Source: Ottelia alismoides
Lineage: Eukaryota > Streptophyta > Magnoliopsida > Alismatales > Hydrocharitaceae
DNA: 64,000 bases
Assembly: GCA_037367405.1 (NCBI GenBank)
Contig: JAZKJV010001865.1
Coordinates: forward strand, 1,394,294-1,458,293
Direction of reading: 5' to 3'
In this document: positions 22,737 through 33,789 of the stretch, in pieces
Layout: each line of letters opens with the position of its first letter
Numbering within the stretch: position 1 is the first letter of the stretch
Notes under the pieces: model-generated
What the model was told of the DNA's origin: nothing
Databases searched by the model: none
Seen by the model: the letters and a program-made list of their open reading frames with translations, nothing else
Translations under genes and position numbers: made by a program

Positions 22737-22754
22737 TGGCATCGTTGCATCAGA
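22737..22754 (+). other. G3 primer-binding site (decayed)
   Basis: TGGCATCGTTGCATCAGA, two bases after the LTR end. It resembles TGGCGCCGTTGCCGGGGA, a PBS common in plant gypsy elements of the Athila/Tat group and usually assigned to tRNA-Asp. Similar decayed sites occur in G2, G4 and G7 next to their LTR ends. Confidence 0.7.
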
Positions 22755-24235
22755 GGCTAACGACTTGGATTTTTTAAAAATTTAGGCTCTTTTTTCCACA
22801 CATTTGGGATGTTTGACCACCGGACGTGCCATTGTATATTTTCCATTTTATTTCTCTGCATTTATGTTATTTTAAACATTTATTTTCTTGTTTTATTTTT
22901 TGATTAATTTTTGTGTCACTCTCATATAGTGTCTCTCTCAGTTTTTATGTGTGAGGTACCCGACACCTGTGTAGTGGTTCTCTCAAAACCGACGCCTCTT
23001 CATCGACCACCAATCTGTATTAAAATTAATATTGCGTCGAGTCGTGAGAGAGCGTAGAGTTTAAGAATTTATTTTCTAAATTTTTATTTTTCGTAATAAT
23101 TTTTCATTTACATTAGTGTCCATTTGAACTCTCGCGTATGTAACAAGACCTTGAATTTTTATGTGGTGTGTGGTAGCCTCTTTCACTATCCGGTAAGGTT
23201 GGGGCACAACTTAAGTGGCTCGTAGGTTAGACCCGTACATACGACTATTAGAGTGTTTAGGATTAACTGATTATGCTCGTAGAACCTAGGACCACACTTC
23301 ACATTAATAGAGACACACATTATATCGTTCTACTTAGTCAAAAATTTAACTCATTTATTCCTGGCTAACAGATCTTTCTAATAGGTGCAATTTTGTGGGC
23401 TTGCACTCATCTGGAATAATTTTCAGTTCTTGTATTTCATGCCAAATGGAGATTGGGAGGAATCATTGTAAGTCTTCTATCTGAGCATACATCATTTTCT
23501 CATGTGCATCGGATTTTCCTGAATTTCTCCCTCTTGTTTGGTCACATAATTTTAAAGGTAATTGAGCCTGGACGGTAGATGTGTATTTGTGCTCACCTAA
23601 TTTTTCAGTGATCAACTAATCAAAATTGGGACTGCTAAAAAACCGACTTTAATTGACCCATAAAATCAAGAATTTTTGCAGGAGGGCAACCCTGACCTTG
23701 GATCATTTATTTGTCTGAGTGAGCAAGAAACAACACTTAAGGTTAGAGCCCAGCTCCGGAATCTTCATTCAGAATACTGATTCTAAAACGATTAGCTATT
23801 TCTCAGTGGGTAGCCAGTAAACGGTCTGGATTACCTTAGCAGAGTGGGTGGTTTAAAGGACATTGTGTAAGGCTCCATCCTAAAGTAACACGGGTGATTG
23901 TTTTACGGTCCGTACTTACACCCATACTAGCTTAAAGTGGATGCAACTAGTCGTAAGAATTCATGCTAGTCTTTATGAAAATTTCTGGCTCCTAAAAGCT
24001 TGCTAATTATTTTCGAAGATTGATTTATCACCAATTAAAATTGGAAAGATAATTGCCGATCTATTGCGGCTTCATTTTGTGTGTAGGTGAAACTAGGGTT
24101 GTATTGTGTTTGCATTGGTATGCGTAACCAAATACGAAGATCATAAAATGCACACTTGTGCCATTACTCTCATTGATTTAATATTTTTTTGGTTTCTTCT
24201 TGTGAATATCATGTGGACTTGTACCAAGATCAACC
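22755..24235 (+). other. G3 leader
   Basis: About 1.5 kb before the first possible start codon, with no ORF of note. Bases 23804-23923 (CAGTGGGTAGCC...GCAGAGTGGGTGGTTTA...AAGTAACACGGGTGA) are strongly similar to the inverted stretch 36565-36690 in the G2 leader. This is one of the best-kept non-coding blocks shared by the two elements, as would be expected of a packaging or translation signal. Confidence 0.6.
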
Positions 24236-25022
24236 ATGTCGATTCATCATCCCCCTATACTTGAACATTTTCAACCAGGATCTATCATGACAACTCATCA
24301 ACCTCATTTGACAAAGATAGGACAATGGTCCGAGTATGCATTTGATCTATACCATGAAAATGAATTTGTCTCGGTTAGACCCAAATAATCTAAACGCTCT
24401 TCTATCAAGAATCCTCCAACATTCATTGGAGACTTGGACCCTCCGACAAATCTTGTTCAATCTTTGAATTCAAAATCATTTTACCCTGATCTTATGACCA
24501 TTCTACATATATCCCATCTCCTCTGACCTTTATCACAAATGATCAACTGCCGTCCTAGACTGAACCATCTTATTCTTGATTTCTCGCTGAAACTAATGAA
24601 CCATTTAAAGATCAAACCACTTTTGAGATTCATGACAGGTCGAGACAACAAACCCAACCGCCTTCATTCTTTCCTTACAATCTTGTTGGAGTTGGTCCAC
24701 AATTCACATAAATGCATCTAGGCTGGACCATAGAAAATAAAATGATGGCTCGATCAAACCGCAAGGAAAGGTCAGCACCTAATGATCAACCATACTAGAT
24801 TGACCCTAACGATCAAATCCTTATTGACAAAGCAGAATACCACTCTTTTGGACAACCTGCACATACAGAGGACCAAACGAATGATATAGAGACATATGAA
24901 CCCTGTATGACTCCATTGTTTGGGGACACGATCAATAATGACATGGAAGTAGATTTTACTCAAATCAGCATTGCATGCCTTAGTCACGACATGCTGAGTA
25001 TGAGACCTACAGATTCATGCTA
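24236..25022 (+). pseudogene. G3 first coding region, unknown (gag position)
   Basis: Occupies the place of gag. From ATG 24236 a frame of about 50 codons begins MSIHHPPILEHFQPGS and stops near 24388. Further open pieces follow, interrupted by stops: GDLDPPTNLVQSLNS, a frame at 24539-24721, then a frame ending in CMTPLFGDTINNDMEVDFTQ near 24960. I see none of the usual gag features (no LLP.F.G, W..L or CCHC pattern). It could be a fast-diverged gag, a different protein, or mostly non-coding. The start codon lies inside a 22-bp inverted copy of the PPT/LTR junction (24241-24262). Confidence 0.35.
24241..24262 (-). repeat. Inverted exact copy of the G3 PPT/LTR junction
   Basis: These 22 bases are the exact reverse complement of 29036-29057 (PPT plus first nine bases of the 3' LTR). 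Similarity outside the 22 bases is weak. It lies just inside the first possible ORF of G3. Confidence 0.9.
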
Positions 25023-25213
25023 AATCCTTCCACCGAGTAGACTCCTTCCATAATTTTTGAGGATAAATTTTCATAAAATAAAAATCATTTATTGGATATT
25101 CCAAGAGAATCTCCTCTCAGCTCATAAAGGAAAATGGAAGATGAATGATTGTATCTCAAATTAAAAAGTGAGAACGCACACCGACTGCTCCCATGATTGA
25201 TCATGAATAGTTT

Positions 25214-26260
25214 TTGGAGGATAATATTTCGAGGATAAATAAGATGTATGAATTAATAGAGGATAAATTTAGAATGTTTGTCGACCGAAGAATTTCATTC
25301 TATGGTAGCTCAAATATAAAAAGGGATGATGAAAAGATAGGATCTCATGTTGAAAGCCTCGAGGTTATTCAGATGCCCATAGACTATGTTCACCCTAGGG
25401 ATGACTCTGACAGCGACACTTGTGCGTATTACTCCCCTAGGGATGACTCTGATTCTGACTCTTACTTGGAAAATCAAAACACCTCATCATCTACAAAAAA
25501 CACCACACACCACACAGAAAATATAAAAAAATCGAAAAATTCAGAAGCACTCAAAAAATAAAAAAACCAGAAAAATTCAGAAAAAATGAAAGTGGGGAAG
25601 ATCTAAAGAATTTGGATCGTGTTGTACGGGAAGCACTGGAGAAAAGATTGATTTTTGAACTTCCTTTGATACAGGCCATTGAACACTTCCCCGACCTTAA
25701 AGGATTTGTAATGAACCAATTTATGATGAAAAAGTCGGGCAGGACGAGAACGAAGACTAAAAGACATATCTTGTCAATGGCCACCTCTTTAATAATAAGG
25801 ATAAAAACCAAGAGCCGCAAAGTGAAGCGGTTGCCCATATTTGATTGTGGAATCAAAGACACAATATTTGCCCATTCTCGAATCGATGATGACTCAACAA
25901 TCAATATCCTCCTTACCATGGTATTTAACAAGCTTAAACTCAGACCTATTAGGAAGATGAGAGAGATCGTTCAACTGGCTAATCGATCGGTAAAGCGGCC
26001 AGAGAACCATTTCAGTTACTTTTAAATTCCAAGGTGCTCCGCTCAAAGTGGACTTCACGATCATTAATATTGAGCATCAAGGAGAATTCACCCAATCTTT
26101 GATCATTCTCGGAAAGCCATTCTTGCCATTGGCTAAGGCAATTATTGAGTGTGAGACTCAGGAAATCAATTTTACAGCTTTTGGAGCACTTCGATATCAC
26201 CCAGTCTTTTTTAGAAACATGATATTCTGGGGCAACCCACAAAGCCGTCAACACTCGTAA
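25214..26260 (+). pseudogene. G3 acidic segment and protease-like region
   Basis: First an open frame 25214-25561 with an acidic repeat (PRDDSDSD twice) ending in Lys-rich sequence. Then a frame 25612-26025 with ..ALEKRLIFELPLIQAIEHFPDLKGFV, matching the segment before Athila-type proteases. It continues FDCGIKDTIFAHSRIDDDSTINILLTMVFNKLKL and VQLANRSVKRP, which aligns with the retroviral-type aspartic protease core (LDDGSSINLLP...V.LADRS). Here the catalytic D.G is DDD, so the Gly is lost. After a shift, 26048-26250 gives IINIEHQGEFTQSLIILGKPFLPLAKAIIE and then FGAL, the typical (V)MDM....PLILGRPFL(A) end of the domain. The region is closely parallel to G2 32943-33785. Confidence 0.75.
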
Positions 26261-27239
26261 CCATCATACAGTAGATGAGCCTAAACCAATTGCTACACCT
26301 GAGATAATGGTTGTTGTGGAGACTAGAGGTTTAGAGACTCTCCCCATCGTTTCATTTCCAACTTCTCTCACCATGGGAAATGACTTCTCATATGATCCTG
26401 AGACATATGCATGGGCACAGTCTGAGTCGGCTAAAATCTCCTCTGATCACTTTGATCAAATCAACCTGACACTAGAATGCACCAACGTCAAGTCAAGTGG
26501 GAACGAATATGCAGGACGTACACTAACCAGTAGTTCAGAGACTCTCCCAACTATTCCATCTCCCGCTACTCTCACCATGGTAAAGGGTTTCTATTATGAT
26601 TCTGTGACATATGCATGGGTGCATCTTGAGTCAGTCGAAATCTTCTCTTACCACCTTGACCAATTCAATACAACTTAGGAGTGCATAAACATTAAGACAA
26701 CATGAAACAAAATGGTTGCTCCTTCATCTAAAAAGAAAGTCATCTTTGACATGCCCAAAAAGGAATCGTCTAATGATACCTCATCAGGTCCAGACAAGGT
26801 AATTTACATTATTGAGGTCTGTTCGGCAATTCTAAAACCCTATCTACACAAGGATCCAAACATCGATTCACATTGGACGACTCCAATTCCTCACTATTAT
26901 TCATCCTTAGCCGATTCTCCTGGTCTCATTAAATATACTAGAATAATCTCTTATGCCCATACTAAGACTGGCACTTTTGAATATTCATCCGAGGATGAAC
27001 CACTTGATCCCAAGAAGGAACAAATTCTTAGAAAACAACTAAAGCAGCTTAAGAACAAGAATATCTGGAGTGCCTCCGCCTTCAAGTATAATTTTTGTGA
27101 AGATAACTCTGATGATGGCTGGATATCATCTAACTCAAATGCTTCATCTACTCTCCGACATGACTTTTCTTGTGATAACACTGACAATAGTTGGGACTTA
27201 TATGCTTCATCTTCTTATCATTACGATCTCCCTCGTTAG
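26261..27239 (+). pseudogene. G3 repeat-bearing coding region, unknown
   Basis: Follows the protease remnant where RT would normally start. Open frames 26307-26678 and 26712-27239 are in phase, separated by two stops near 26679 and 26703. The first holds two 68-residue repeats 204 bp apart (units from 26334 and 26538) containing FSYDPETYAWAQSES and FYYDSVTYAWVHLES. The second has KKVIFDMPKKESSNDTSSGPDK, an EDEPLDPKKEQILRKQLKQL segment that may form a short helix, and repeated DNSDDGW/DNTDNSW units near the end. It is acidic and Ser/Thr/Asp-rich. I do not recognise it. It might have grown from the acidic spacer between protease and RT that G2 also has (32943-33200). Confidence 0.5.
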
Positions 27240-27329
27240 GCTCATAAAAAGATCAGCTGAAAATCACCTTAATCATCCGCTAACTCCCTTTCACCTGATC
27301 CCATCGATCTCCTTGTACATCTTCTTCCT

Positions 27330-27730
27330 CTACGTAGGCTAATGCCTAAGTATTAGGGTGACAGATGCCAAATGTATATACCATTCTCCTCATCCAATCC
27401 TTCTCATGATCACTTAATTTCCACCCTTCTTCCATACTTAGACTAACTAGAGCCTAAGTAAAGGGGGAACCGATGCCCATATATGTATACTCTCCTCATT
27501 TATATCAACCACTTCAGTTTCGCTCTTCTTCTATACCTAGATTGTTCACAGTCTACGTATAGAGGGCTGGGTCGATCTATCTATTTTTTTATTTTTACTC
27601 TCTTACGCTTATCACGAGCTATGCCTTCTTTACGCTTATTGTGCTTTGAGGACACAATAATGAATAAGTATAGGGGGCGTGTATATATACTATGTATATA
27701 TTTTACCCGTAGATCATAGTTTCGCGTAAG
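27330..27730 (+). repeat. G3 hairpin array (decayed)
   Basis: Four PPT-like units after the last ORF: GCCTAAGTATTAGGG (27350), ATACTTAGACT...GCCTAAGTAAAGGGGG (27435-27468), CTATACCTAGA...GTCTACGTATAGAGGG (27529-27567), and a long one from CTTACGCTTATCACGAGC (27603) to GAATAAGTATAGGGGG (27662-27677). The order, spacing and G-run endings match the G1 array at 8272-8624, but the stems are mutated. Confidence 0.7.
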
Positions 27731-29035
27731 TCTATATGTATATACAGGGTGGGAAGCTAACTTGAAAAAGAAAAAAAACTAAAAAAAACTAAAAAAATAA
27801 AAAAAAACAAAAATAAAGACAAAAAGAAGAAGTTTTCCTACTAACACTGACAGTGTCCAACCAAAAATTTTGAAAAAAATGGCATTTTATTCATTATTGC
27901 ATAAAAATAATTCCTTCCAAAAAAATCACAAAAATAACAAAATAAAGAGTGTGTATGCATTTCACACACCTGCACTTCATCCAGCATAACATGCATTTGC
28001 ATTTGTGAAAAGCCATTGGGTTCTGAACAGAGTTATGAGCAAGAAATCGAGAGTCGTCTGGACTTGACCTTAATCCACCAAATTTTCAGAGGAACTTCAC
28101 TGAGAAAGAGGATTTTAGAAGCTTAAAGTCTTTGACTTGATTCTTCGAGTTCCACATGACAATGTGCAACATTTGACTCTTAGTGTCTAACCCAGTGTTT
28201 TCGTTTTGGGTACGACTATGGAATAGGGAATTAATTTATACTCTCGCACTATGCACTTAGCTCAACTCAGACGGGATGTTGGAAGACTGTGTTAGTTTCT
28301 TTTCTGGTAGCGTGGACATCTAAAGGCCGGAGTACAGATTGAAATAAATTTTTGGAAAAGGGATGGATAGCTGGGAACAATTTTTTCTAAGACCCCAAAA
28401 TATGTACGGAAAAAAAAGATTCCATATCTGTTGGGGCACAACAATATCCAAGCAGAACTGACAAAAATCCAAACACAAAGAAGCCAAATACCAAATAAAT
28501 ATTTGAACAAAAAAGGTCCAAGCTTCAAGAAAACATGCAGATCTTGGTGGAGACTTGGATAAACTGGCCGGCTTCAAAAGGAGAGGTGACTACACTGGTC
28601 ATCCTCTAGTTCTTTTCTTCTTCTTCTAATTTCTCCCTCTATTAGACCGTGAACACAACGCGACAGACCTTAGAAGGAAATACCTGACTCCCCGAGGACA
28701 AGTTATTGGAGAGGAGGTTTGCATGGTAGTCCACCATTCTGGATTGGAAGATCTAAAAGCTTTTACACACATGAGTCGATTGTTCAATGTTCATAGGGTA
28801 TGTGTTGGAAGGAGGATTCATCTGAGATGACTTCTGAGTCGAAACTGTGACAATGATGTGTAGAACTTGAAGGCTGTTGATTTTAATATCCTAAGTCTCA
28901 TATAAGTTCTGCCAAATTAATAATCCAAAGATCGGGTCGAGTCCATTTTCACCTTCTTCTCATTGTCATAGTATGGAATCCAATCCCATTTCACCTTCTT
29001 GCATTTCATTAGATGCTCAGGGATGAGCATGGTTT
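27731..29035 (+). other. G3 3' non-coding region
   Basis: Homologous to G1 8640-10220, with blocks near 28080-28160 and 28880-28950 conserved. No ORF that I can support; minus-strand ORFs at 28292-28577 have no counterpart at the same place in G1. Sequence around 27770-27830 is a run of A-rich simple sequence. Confidence 0.6.
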
Positions 29036-29048
29036 AAGTATAGGGGGA
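29036..29048 (+). other. G3 polypurine tract
   Basis: AAGTATAGGGGGA immediately before the LTR start TGATGAATC. It has the same form as in G1 and (inverted) G2. Confidence 0.9.
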
Positions 29049-32000
29049 TGATGAATCTCAGATTCATCACTCTAAAAATAACTAATTATGCTCAAATCCC
29101 CAAAATTCATTGCATTTCTTCACTTATTTTGCATAATTAGCATTCATGCATGTATTAGTAATAATTACATTTTATCACTCATAAGTGCATAAAATAAGAA
29201 GCAAAAAAACATATCCCAATTGACATCTAAAATAGCCTAACTTCCTTGATTTTTAACTAATTCATGCCAACTCCAAATGGCTTGAAACCACATCTATTGT
29301 GTGCATTACTAACAAGATTAAATGAAAAATGCAAAAAAATTCACTAACCTAAATAAGTGGACCAAAAACCCAAACCCTAATTGCACGATTTTAAGACTAA
29401 AACCTCGATATCTTCCTCATCCAGTGTATGTACTAATGTACATTCAATTACGTTCAATACAAGACCAAGGTCAAGTGAATTAGAGCTCATATGTGAAAGC
29501 CGGGTTTTGCGCCTCTTTTGTGCATTTCGTATTTTAGCTGTTTTTGACCTATTATTTGTGTACATAATAAACTAATTTATTTTATTCCTTTTTCGTTTAT
29601 TTTCATTGAAGAAAGTTTTATTAAAACGAACAAAAATCCAAATAGAAAATGAGCTTGAAATCAAAGAAATTAATGGAGTCCGAGTTTTCACTAACAGTTT
29701 GTACAAAAAGTGTAGTTTTCGCATTTTATTTTATTTCTTCCTTTTCTTACTTAATAAAAATCCAAAAAAATAGATTAATATGTAAATATTTATCTTTGAT
29801 TTTATCATATTTTTTTACGGAATTTTATGTGGTTTAAAAATGACAAAAAGTTAGAAAATCCAAAAAACAAGGTATTCAATGTACATGGAGTACCCCAAAA
29901 ATATCACTTTGTGCAAATGGTAGATTTTGGTTTTGATCCCTTCATAAAAGTTTAGATATTTTGAGACAAAAAACTTTCATGAAGAAAATTTTTTGATCCG
30001 AGATTGTTTGCTATTTCTTTTTTATTTTTCTTCTTCTTTTATTGTCGATTTTTATGGTAGTGACATGTGGCAACTCTTGGAGCCGCCATGTGTCACTCAA
30101 ATTTAGCTTTATTTTCATTTATTTTTATAAAAAAATTATAAAAAAAATTGACACCACGTGGCAACATCTCGGTCGTTCGATCTCAGCGGATCGAACGACC
30201 GCTAGTTCTCTTCCTCTTTCCTCCACTTTCCCAATCACGAGCGGGTGCCACCACCGTCACTCCACGATTTACTCCGCCGCCTCTCCCCTTTCCTTCTACG
30301 GCCAACTACCCTCGCGTATCTCACCCCCGGTATCCTCCTCTTCTGGCCGAGCACTAACCACTCCACCCTCCAATCAGATCTCGTTGTCTTCCTCCCCCAT
30401 GAATCCCTCTCACCTCAATCAGATCCCCATCAATTATATTATTGATTGTCACCGACAACATTCCATCTTCATCGCCCTCCTCCTCTCATATGTAAGCATC
30501 TCCACTGTGCCTCATCTCTTTCATCCATCGGTCACAGGAAAAGCAAGAGGGGAGGACCAGTGGTGACATCCCAGTTCCCCCACCTCCTCCGACGAGTTCC
30601 AAGCCATCATGGGCTCGTCGTACGCTGCCTCCGCGCATGCCCTTGCTTCGGAATGATCACCGTTGAGCCAACGCTTCACCGCCCAAGTTCCACCACTTCA
30701 ATTCCAACATCCTTCAAGTTCTGCATCTTCATCACTATTCAATCCTGGCCGGAGCCAGGAGCCTTCTACTCCGACCGTCTGTGCTTCTTCCATGCCAGGA
30801 GCTGCCATGGAGCGCCATAGCCCTGAACTGCCCTTCCTCCGCCACTGGGCAACCGCTCCATCGACACCCAACGATTGCACCTCGCCCTCCAGCCGTCCAC
30901 CATAACAACCCCTCTCCTCCACCGCTCCGTCGGGTTCAAGTCCCCAGGCGATCATGTGCTTCTCACGTGTTTCCTGGGAACATTTGCAGCCAACCCCTTA
31001 GGAGGTCTATAATTTAAAGAAGCAGCCCTATCGCGGAGGTCACGTGCATTGCACATTACCTAATGGAAAAATTGCAAAGGTGTCCCCTCCCATCTGCCCA
31101 TTTACACCGAGTTCCAAGCACATGCCCCTTGGGAATTTTGAAGAAAACCCCCCAGAGTTTTGGTAATTCTACTTCAGTCCCTCTCTATATTTTTTTGATA
31201 TAATTATTATAATTTTCAAACCCATGTGTTCCCCCTTTATTTTGAACCATTTTATTGCATCATTTTATTACTTAAAAATTGCAGGATGTTTCTGAACTAA
31301 TTCTCTACAATATGACATGCTTATGATATTTTTATAGTATGTGGTTCTTTAATAATTATTTCTTGTAGAAATTTATATATTTTTCCCATATTGTGCCTCA
31401 AAATCCATAAGTAATTAACCACTATCGGAAAAATTACCAAAAATTCACGGATCATAGAATTTGTTGATTTCACATTGTGATAAAAAGGTTTTGCATTTGC
31501 ATACATGGTTTGCCCTATAAAAATCATTTTGCATATTTCAATCTTTAATTTTTAGTAGGTTCTTAAATCTCATATTTTTAAGGTTTAAGATTTTTCTTAC
31601 ATCACTCACCTAGTGATAGATCTTGGATAATTTTATACATTGAAAATAAATAGTTTTACATATATTATAGTTAATTATTGAAATTCACTTTGTTTGCATT
31701 CATAAATTTATAAAATACTATCCTGCATCAAAAATTTCCAAAAACATTTTAGTGCATTCATTTCATCATAATTTACATGTGGGACAAATTTCGTAATTTT
31801 TGTACTTGCTTGATTGAAAATTACATTTCAGTCCCCAAAATTGGCCTCAATTACATTTGCTTCCAAAAATTGCATTAGAAATAACAAAAAAATACCGCCT
31901 TGAAAATTGTGCACGAACTTTGATAGAAAAATTCTAGGTTGTTCCTTTGCCTCCATGAGTTGGACCTTTGGTCTTGCCCAAGTAAAATATACATAAAACC

Positions 32001-32128
32001 ACACCGATTAAAAAATGATTAATTAACTATGGTTATTTCTTGATCAATTCAGAATACACACCTACAACAAAACAACAAATTTAAACAATAATTCACGCAA
32101 ATTAAAGAGGGCATTTCCGGATTCATCA
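29049..32128 (+). repeat. G3 3' LTR
   Basis: 3080 bp; starts TGATGAATCTCAGATTCATCA and ends GGATTCATCA. Parallel along its length to 19582-22734, with a roughly 20-bp deletion near 29430 and many single changes. GC-rich island 30170-30960. The longest frame in it, 30042-30566 (174 codons), ends at the same stop as 20753-21139 in the 5' LTR. Terminal GATTCATCA is preserved here although it is mutated in the 5' LTR. Confidence 0.9.
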
Positions 32129-32133
32129 AGTAA
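32129..32133. repeat. Right target-site duplication of G3 (AGTAA)
   Basis: AGTAA directly after the LTR end, matching 19577-19581. On the minus strand the RT coding sequence reads LDGY up to this point and resumes with SGYNQ on the other side of G3. Confidence 0.9.
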
Positions 32134-32604
32134 CCATCAAGGGAACAGAAGTACTCCTTCCTTGACAACCTCTTTAAAACTTGGTCTGTTAAAGGCAACA
32201 GGATGTGGTCCTTCTTCATCGTGACATTCTATTTCCTGTAATCAATGCTCACCTGCCTTGTCGTAGTTACTCCCTTTGGAATTTCTTCTCCACTCTCATT
32301 CTTAACCATCTGAATTTCTGGACTTCTTCAGGACAACATGTAATGGGCTAACCCATTCAGAGTTGGAGATGGGATAAATAAACCATGTGTCATACCGTTT
32401 CGTGATCTCTTTCTTGACAACATCGTGTAAAACGGGATTCAGCCTACTTAGAAACTCTCTGGAAGGTCTGCTGTCATGATCAATATAGATATGGTGAGAA
32501 CACAAAGCAGGATTTATCCCACGGAGATCATATGCAGTCCACCCAATAGCCTTGCGGTTTGTTTCAAGAATCTCCATCAGACGAGATTCTTGCACTTCTG
32601 TCAA
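32134..32604 (-). pseudogene. G2 reverse transcriptase, N-terminal part
   Basis: Open from 32604 to 32302, reading MTEVQESRLMEILETNRKAI then GWTAYDLRGINPALCSHHI, then RPSREFLSRLNPVLHDVVKK and WFIYPISNSEWVSPLHVVLK. These are the order and motifs at the start of Athila-type RT (KAIGW...GI.P..C.H.I, then R..QRRLNP....VVKKE, then IYPISDS.WVSPV..VPKK). The finger region continues in other frames through IDYRK.N..(T)KKDH to LDGY at 32134, where G3 is inserted. Confidence 0.85.
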
Positions 32605-32942
32605 ATATGCGCTGATAATGACTAGAAATTGTTGGTGTGGACCCGCAAGGAAAGCCTACTTCATATTTTTTGGTAAGGTTTTCTATTTGGGTAATGTAAA
32701 ATCTGGCTCTCTTGAGACATCCTATGTATTTGTTAGGGAATCTGTGCTGGTGGTAGACGTATCTGCCCTATTGTTATCCACCATTTCAATCTGCTCTAGA
32801 GTCGGACTACAGAAGATGTCTAAAACATCATCCGACTCGCTACCGTGCTCATCCTCAGAATGACTAGATGAGAATAACTCGGCTAAATAGAACTTGGTCT
32901 CTGAATGATCTGTGGTGGAGGAATTCTGTAAGTTGTCTGAAT
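32605..32942 (-). other. Spacer between G2 protease and RT
   Basis: Minus-strand translation is interrupted by stops. It lies where the pol polyprotein of this group has an acidic linker of variable sequence. A plus-strand ORF at 32552-32863 overlaps RT and this spacer and is a shadow frame. Confidence 0.5.
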
Positions 32943-33785
32943 CTAAATATCTTCAATAAACTCGTCATTTCCCCACTCCATGTGATCATCACCATAACTA
33001 AAGTACAATGTACCATCATAAGAACTACCAATTGTGGTCTCAAACCCATCCTCTTCTAGGATGTCTTGGGTCTCTACATGATACCTCTCTAGGTTGTTAA
33101 AGAGAACCTCATCCATGTATTCACAGGTGGCTAAAGAAGTCAAGGCATCATAACTAGCTGTAGACACGGCACTGGATGCTTGTGATTCTCTCGTCATCTC
33201 TATATGTACCTTTTTGCCCTCGGTGCGAAAATATATCTTCCCTATATCATAATTGAAGAGGGCCTTCGCAGTCTCCAAGAAAGGCCTCCCAAGAATGATC
33301 AGGGTAAGGTGTAACTGTGTAAGGTAATCCATGTCCAGGACAGTAAAGCCCACGGGGAATTACATACCCTGCATGGTTACAATAACGTTCCTCAAAATGC
33401 CCCTATGTCTCCTTACAGATCTATTAGCAAACTTACGGATCGAGCGGTATTTGTAAAGAAGACCTAACTCGAGCTTGTTGAGTAAACAAGAAGGTAAGAG
33501 ATTGATGGAGGAACCATTATCTAATAGAGTGCGATTGAATACGACATTTCAAATCTCGCATCTGACTTAGTGTGCTCCTGAATCATTCTTCTTCTTCAGT
33601 AATCTATTCTGAATAGCACAGGATGTGGCCTTGGTCAAGATATGCTTCTCTGTTTGTGACTTCTTCTTCCTAAACGTGGTACATCTAATCTTCAGTTGTT
33701 GCTTGAGCGTAGGGAAGATATCCAAGGCACCATGGAGTGGAATCTTCAAGAAATATGTTAATAGCCGCTCAGTCTCTAGAGTCAC
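32943..33785 (-). pseudogene. G2 aspartic protease region (decayed)
   Basis: The element's own protease, which cuts the gag-pol polyprotein. Frame 33785-33567 has LETERLLTYFLKIPLHGALDI and ILTKATSCAIQNRL, then shifts. The core reads LLDNGSSINLLPSCLLNKLE and FANRSVRRHRGILRNVIV, retaining the catalytic Asp and Gly (D.G). From 33353 come TVLDMDYLTQLHLTLIILGR then PFLETAKAL, and a Lys/Glu segment, followed by an acidic tail (DILEEDGFETT, GDDHMEWGNDEFIED). At least two frameshifts are present. It is very similar in layout to G3 25612-26250. Confidence 0.8.
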
Positions 33786-33789
33786 AATT

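Larger units (their letters stand above)
19582..32128 (+). mobile_element. G3: incomplete Ty3/gypsy element with 3.1-kb LTRs
   Basis: Element of 12,547 bp bounded by LTRs (19582-22734 and 29049-32128) and by a perfect 5-bp target duplication. Order on the plus strand: LTR, PBS, long leader, unrecognised ORF region, protease-like region, repeat-bearing ORF region, hairpin array, 3' non-coding region, PPT, LTR. I find no RT, RNase H or integrase in the 6.3-kb interior. The element therefore appears non-autonomous and would have depended on enzymes of relatives such as G1 or G2. The LTRs show many substitutions and indels against each other, so despite the intact ends the insertion is not recent. 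Confidence 0.9.
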
